NCBI RefSeq assembly: GCF_910592395.1
Contig: NC_088309.1
Coordinates: 19,842,599 to 19,906,598, forward strand
Direction: 5' to 3'
Source: Lineus longissimus
Taxonomy: Eukaryota; Nemertea; Pilidiophora; Heteronemertea; Lineidae
DNA: 64,000 bases
The notes below the pieces were generated by a model. The model was not told the origin of the DNA. It ran no database searches and saw only the letters and a program-made list of their open reading frames with translations. Both the position numbers and the translations under genes were made by a program. Below are positions 58,890 through 64,000 of the stretch, piece by piece (the stretch's first letter is position 1; each line of letters opens with the position of its first letter).

Positions 58890-58959
58890 TAGCGCGCGTT
58901 TACACGGGACACCAATCCGGATTGATCTAAATCGGTTTGGTCCGGTGTAAACGGCCCTA
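58890..58959. repeat. 70-bp palindromic element
   Basis: TAGCGCGCGTTTACACGGGA... mirrors ...GGTGTAAACGGCCCTA at its other end, with AATCCGGATTGATC and AATCGGTTTGG inside. A related half copy is at 59623-59670. The ends resemble GGGCCGTTTACAC-type Harbinger termini. Confidence 0.65.
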
Positions 58960-59333
58960 TTGGCAATGGGAACGTGGCAACATTCGTTTCGATTCGTCCA
59001 TTCCGTGTTTCATCAGTACAGGCCTAAAAGCTGGTCTTGCATGACTTTCTATACATTTTACCTGAGGAAAGCATCTAGCTATATTTGCAACAGGCAAGTA
59101 TCAATCAGAGGAAATTCAAAACACCTGCTTCTTCAACAAAAAAATTGCCATTTTATATACCCTATAGCCAGATTTTAAAGATTTCCTAGTAGTTATTGCT
59201 TGGCCAATCGAAGCCCGTAATCCTTGATAAAGATGATAATGATGATGATGACGGAGTGTCATTCCTTATTTCAGATGCACGGTAAACAATTTGATCGGAG
59301 TTCTGCCCAGTCATAGCCGCCCACAGTCACCAG

Positions 59334-62300
59334 ATGAGCGGCATTCGTAAGATATCCCCGCGGAGCCAGCGCAACTCCTCCCCAATCCACTGCAATATGG
59401 TGCTGTTGGGGGCGCTGGGGGTAGGAAAATCAGGTAAATTAGCTGATCTCAGTAAGAAGGAGAAGGCAACAAAAGTTGGAAACACAAGTCTTTAATCTAA
59501 AATCTGAGTTTTAAAACATACGCTACTTATTCTATCAAAGGATAACAGGATGGTAACCTTGAAAGTTGTCACTAGATGATCGTAATCGAGTCTTAAAGGC
59601 GAGTCGAAGTCGGAGTCATTTGGACTGATCCGGATCGATCTAGATCGGTTTGGTCCCGTAAACGGCCCTAAGTTCATCTTGAACTCACGAATGCCTTTAA
59701 TATCTCATGCATTGGTACTTCAAATCATCAAATTGCCAGCTCGCATTTCATCATGTGTAACAGCAATCCTTCTTTTTTTCAGCCTTGACCGTCAAGTATA
59801 TGACGAAGAGGTTTATAATGGAATACGATCCTTATTTGGGTAGGTAGACCATTCAAGTACCCAGGACCTCTCTGAAGTCATGCTAGAACTCATCCTGAAC
59901 TTCAGGGCAATACTCGACACTAATGACCGAGCTCGTATGCGAGGGGAAGAGCATACGGCCGACTCCGGTATTCGAGGATGGGAGGGACCCCGCTTTTTTC
60001 ATCCCGAGAATACAAATTGTGAGACTTTGTCGACTGTTTGGCTGCAAAGCATGCTACAGTATGTCTTTGGTGTTCGAGGCCCGGATAGATTGGATCGCTT
60101 GGCCTCGTGAAGGGACTTGGACCCGAATTCTGGCTGGTGTGCTAACCCCCTTTCTGTCCCCCAGTCAGGGGCCTACACGTACATGTAAGCATGTGGCGAC
60201 GTTCAAACGCAAGTCTTCCCTCATGTCCGACTGTCATCTATGAAACGATAGTCACTTCGAAGGAGTGTATAAATGGTATATGTATATTGTATATATTGAG
60301 GGTATGGTTTATATGGTATTCTGAAATGTGTCGCGGAAAAAAGGCCCGAAAGAGTTTATTTAAATCGTGAATGTTTGTTTTTGTTTTTTTCTCGCAGAGG
60401 ATACTTACAGCAAACCAGATGTTGTTGATGGGCAAGACGTCACGATCAATGTTATGGACACATATGATCGGGTGAGTCATCTTCATTGCGCGCATGACCG
60501 GAACTCTTATTATTGATGCTTGAATATCATCACGTTGACTTGATAAGATTCCAGCCATGGACGGGGGATGAGTATGGCAAGCCAAAGCGGAATTTATTCA
60601 AGACTTTAGAATTACCATTCAAGAAGTTAAATATAAGTTCAAGAAGGAAATATATGTTCAAGACTAAAATATGTTCAACCTTGAATCAAATGTTTTCAAC
60701 CTTGAATAAAATATGTTCAACCTTGAATAAAATATGTTCAACCTTGAATAAAATATGTCCAACCTTGAACAAAATATATTCAACCTTGAACAAAATATAT
60801 TCAAGACTCACGTGACCATATTCAAGACGCACGTGACCACAAAATTGATGACGTAGAGCGTAGAATCTGTGGTACTTCCGATGCGTTCTGTTTCACGACA
60901 GGCATTGCGCATTTTGAACCTATAATTTGCCTGATATGTCTGTGAAACATGTATCGACTCTGACATTCACTCGGCATCCATGTCATGATGTGTAGGATTA
61001 CAGTACATGTCAGGTGTAGGCGGCTAGGTACGTGTACAACCATGTGTCAAAACCTCGTGCGAACAATTCGAGCTCCGAAACGCAACACAAGTACCATGGG
61101 TTCGGGAAAGTCCGGACGCGGGTTCGGGAAAGTCCGTAAAGCATCAAAACATGAGCAACTACGTCATCAATTTTTGTGGTCACGTGCGTCTTGAATATGG
61201 TCACGTGAGTCTTGAATACATTTTGTTCAAGGTTGAATATATTTTGTTCAAGGTTGACAATATTTGATTCAAGGTTGACAATATTTGATTCAAGGTTGAC
61301 AATATTTGATTCAGGATTGAACATATTTTGGTCTTGAACATATATTTAACTTCTTGAATAGTAATTCCACGGTCTTGAATAAATTCCGCTTTGGCTTGCC
61401 ATAGATGAGGGTGTTGGCAGGACTCAGTAACCAACAGTACAACTAAGGTACAACTAAGTCCGGGTCATAGTAGAAACATATCGAAAGTGCCCCCCTCCCC
61501 CGAGTTGAAACTGGCTAAAACTACACGTAAATTTTACTGATCAAAATTAAATTTGAATGAGTTTTATATCTAGTTCCGGTGTAGAAGTTTGAAATGTCCT
61601 AGGCCGATAGAATAGGAACAACGGATTATATTTTGCGCTTTCACCTGAGCTATTGACGCCCATGGCTTCTAAAGAACCATATCCACTATTAATCCTTCAG
61701 AAAACGATAGCGCCAGATCTGTTCCCTTGGGGACATTTCTTCCTCCACCCGGACGGAGAAAAGCCAACTTTTTGCAGGTGCGTTATACGCACATTTCTTA
61801 TAGCGTGGGTGTTGTTGTAACATTGTGATATAAGTTATCCCCCAGGGTCACAAAAATGTCACGCTCCCCCCCCCCCCCCGTTCGCATGAGCATACGTAAT
61901 GTCCAACCACCTACTTTTAGCCAGGTAAAAACCCAGAGTGACAGAGCAAATGAAATGATAAACTAATAATATTATACGACATCCAAAGCTGCAGCATATA
62001 TTTGTCCAATTCGATTCATTGGAATAATGGTGTATTTTTGTGGTTGTAGGATCGGCAAGATCTCGAGAAATATTACAAATGGGCAGATCTGGCGCTGATA
62101 GTCTACAGCATCACGAGTCGGCCGAGCTTCAGGCAAGTCCGGGAGTACATCTACAGCATAGCTCAATACCAGAAGACAACCGGCAAGGACATTCCTATTG
62201 TGTTGGTAGGCAACAAGGTGGACTTGGAAAGATACAGGTACAGTATATGCAGAAGTATAAGACGAAAAGTGTGCTACTGTTATTGATTATGTTTACCAAT

Positions 62301-63024
62301 TCAAAATCTTTGTTTAATGCAATGAACTGTAATTGCGCTAAAATGTAAGTCAAGTGAATAAGTACTTTATGTGCGCTACACTAAAAGCAAAAAACAACCG
62401 CAACTGTGCAAATGACATTCATTTCAATTAAAGAATTAAAGGGTATACACTAATGCTGGGTTTTTAAAGGATTGACATTGTCACTTATCACATTTCAATC
62501 AACTCCCACACTGGTTAAACTGGGCGCAGGCCAGAAATGTCACCGGAGATTTAATGGTGACGAGTATAATACGTTAGTGTGAAGTTGTACCGAGTGAACG
62601 TATATGGACATACAGTTCCCGACGGCTCTGAGGAGAGCGTCGGTACCATATATGGCAACATGTCCTTACCATCTCTCCATCTTCCTTCAGGCAGGTAAGT
62701 AAGTCCGAGGGTAGCCGGCTGGCGACGGAAAACGACTGTCTTTTCTACGAGACCACCGCCGCGGAAGAATTCGAACACGTCCAGAGTATATTCCATGATG
62801 CCGTACGGATGCTTATCGGGCAGGGCCGAGAGCCCACCATGGACCTCCTGTACATAAATGAAGAAAACGGACGTGGCGGGTTTTCGGGCAATCCGTACTC
62901 AAGACAAAAACAAGCGTCGTCTTTTCGACGGGCGAAATCTCCCAGAGGTTTTGAGAACGGGAAAGACAAGAAAGGGACGACAAGTTTTAAATTCTTCAAC
63001 AAAAGTTTCAAAATATTCAATTAA
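59334..63024 (+). CDS. RASL12: RASL12-type Ras-like small GTPase
   Basis: Five exons: 59334-59433, 59783-59839, 60398-60471, 62050-62237 and 62691-63024, joined to 753 bases, 250 residues plus TAA (human RASL12: 266). Visible motifs: P-loop GALGVGKS (26-33), then ALTVKYMTKRFIMEYDP and the switch I sequence LEDTY with the effector threonine T55, NKVD (132-135) for guanine recognition, and EEFEHVQSIFHDAVR near the end of the G domain, very close to RASL12. Switch II reads DTYDRDRQ in place of DTAGQ, so the catalytic Gly-Gln is missing, as in vertebrate RASL12. The C-terminus is basic and ends KSFKIFN without a CAAX box, so membrane attachment by prenylation is not expected. Intron 3 holds a large fold-back element. 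Confidence 0.93.
59623..59670. repeat. Half copy of the palindromic element, RASL12 intron 1
   Basis: GACTGATCCGGATCGATCTA then ATCGGTTTGGTCCCGTAAACG and GCCCTAA match the right part of 58890-58959 in the same orientation, and its left part in inverted orientation. Confidence 0.65.
60573..61403. mobile_element. Fold-back element with long inverted repeats and TSD
   Basis: The left arm starts TATGGCAAGCCAAAGCGGAA at 60573 and runs to about 60855; the right arm, 61160-61403, is its inverted copy ending TTGGCTTGCCATA. Each arm contains several 21-bp tandem units of the type TTCAACCTTGAATAAAATATG. GATGAG lies on both sides (60567-60572 and 61404-61409), a six-base target-site duplication. The 300-base centre has no transposase frame, only a short direct repeat GGGTTCGGGAAAGTCCG. 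The element sits in RASL12 intron 3. Confidence 0.9.
61870..61883. repeat. Poly(C) run in RASL12 intron 3
   Basis: About 13 consecutive C. Similar C or G runs occur elsewhere in the window (1908, 9006, 25665, 39481, 47767). Confidence 0.85.
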
Positions 63025-64000
63025 CCTTAAATGATTATCAACGTGGAGTTGAAACTTGATAGACTGACGTGACATTTCAGTCTGGCAAAACTGATTAAAA
63101 TGTGGTATGCGAGATGAATTAGAGCTTCGAGTCGTGTCGGTCAGTAGAATTCTGGCAATGTACATGTACAATGTAGACCACTGATAAGAAGAAATGACGT
63201 GGTTAAAGATACCATGGGTATAGACATTGGACGTGTTCGTTCAAGAAGGAAGTCAAGCGCCTTTTTGTGACAGTTGAGATATACTTGACGACCGCATTCT
63301 CCAGACCGTCTGGTGTGAATACAAAAGTTTGATATAGCTATAAAGCAGTGTGACGCATTAAACTTGGTTGCCTCATGCATTCTCCATTAATCTAATGGCG
63401 TTTCTTGCGCATTATTCTCTTGAAATGGAAGAAATGGCACTTGACCACCTTCTTGAACTACCATTCCAGTGTACATGTATATCATTTGTAACGTTTCGGC
63501 TGTTTCCGGCCGTTTCCGGCCACTCATTGGCAAAAACAATGCAAGTTGGCAAACGCAAAATCGGTGTAGTAGTGAATTTCAAGCGTCCCTTCTGAACTAT
63601 GTCGTTGTCTAGTGGACTCATTAAAATGTGAAATATAAATGTACATTTTGTATAGAATCTTCTTAGATTAATAATAGACTATTCAGAAGTAGAACATTTA
63701 TTTTTCTTTACTATGTTTTCGGGTGTTTGGGTTTTTTTACCAAAAAATTGTCAAAGTGGGTGTTTTGAAGAATTCCCTCAACAATCCGCAACGGGAGTCT
63801 ATTTGCTGATAGTGTGAAAAACATCTGAAGGCGCAATAGGGCAACACCAACATTCTGAATTAGGGCCCGGGATAGATTAATTTCTTTGAACGCGCGTGTC
63901 GCATGGGCACGTGGGTGCGTGCGGGGGAGTGGCAGGGGCCGCAGGTGGTTAAATCAGGGTAGGGGGGATGCATTGCTCGGCTGCTATAGGCTATATCAAG
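63025..64000. other. RASL12 3' flank to the window edge
   Basis: No further gene seen. Small frames at 63141-63621 on both strands have no coding character. Confidence 0.45.

Larger units (their letters stand above)
56102..59333. promoter_or_regulatory. Divergent intergenic region, P450 and RASL12
   Basis: The two genes start head to head across 3.2 kb. The region holds MITE copy B, hairpins at 57001 and 58478, and a GC- and CpG-rich patch at 57940-58040 (CTTCCCGGCGCTGAGCCGAG, then CCCACGTCACTCC with a CRE-like ACGTCA). The patch is a plausible promoter, but no transcription start can be fixed. Confidence 0.35.

Noticed and set aside
59880-60243. Two overlapping plus frames in RASL12 intron 2 as alternative exons
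   Set aside because: RASL12 exons 2 and 3 join in phase and match the family without extra sequence.

Overview
The window is eukaryotic. Genes are split by introns with GT-AG boundaries, coding density is low, and the non-coding DNA is full of minisatellites, fold-back elements and MITE-like repeats. The recognisable proteins are metazoan: a CDIPT (phosphatidylinositol synthase) orthologue, a RASL12-type small GTPase, a CYP2-clan cytochrome P450, a KIF12-like kinesin motor and a decayed class A GPCR. RASL12 and KIF12 together with a clan-2 P450 suit an invertebrate deuterostome or another marine invertebrate. The frequent palindromes TAGGCCTA and ACATGTAC fit that impression, but the species cannot be named from this sequence.

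Layout. 1-265 (+): end of an unrecognised reading frame with one internal TGA. 6398-2271 (-): 5' half of a KIF12-like kinesin gene, ending just after the P-loop exon. 6.4-16.4 kb: mostly non-coding, with hairpins and a few possible exons on the minus strand. 17347-16486 (-): two paralogous exons of an unrecognised gene with EYAE motifs, separated by a MITE. 18.0-18.6 kb: a satellite with a period near 200 bp. 24747-21645 (-): complete six-exon CDIPT. 25953-37699 (+): a five-exon gene, head to head with CDIPT, for an unrecognised protein of 1115 residues; its 6.6-kb first intron holds nested transposon-like elements. 38-50 kb: no convincing gene, but a large 33-bp minisatellite at 42.34-43.21 kb. 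51061-50155 (-): GPCR pseudogene. 56101-52540 (-): complete five-exon CYP2-type P450. 59334-63024 (+): complete five-exon RASL12, head to head with the P450.

The exons of CDIPT, P450, RASL12 and the 1115-residue gene were joined by hand from splice consensus, frame phase and family similarity. In each case the joined length is a multiple of three and ends in a stop (215, 485, 250 and 1115 residues). They form no operon or shared pathway: CDIPT works in phosphoinositide synthesis, the P450 in oxidative metabolism, RASL12 in small-GTPase signalling.

The most unusual theme is tandem duplication across exon-intron junctions. In CDIPT the end of exon 5 with its donor site is repeated three times into the intron. 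In the P450 gene the acceptor of the heme-binding exon, with the first codons of that exon, is repeated about seven times in the preceding intron. RASL12 exon 5 starts with an embedded perfect donor sequence. The two EYAE exons have identical phases that do not allow them to be joined to each other, which suggests mutually exclusive splicing. Several fold-back elements, one with clear target-site duplications, lie in or beside these genes.
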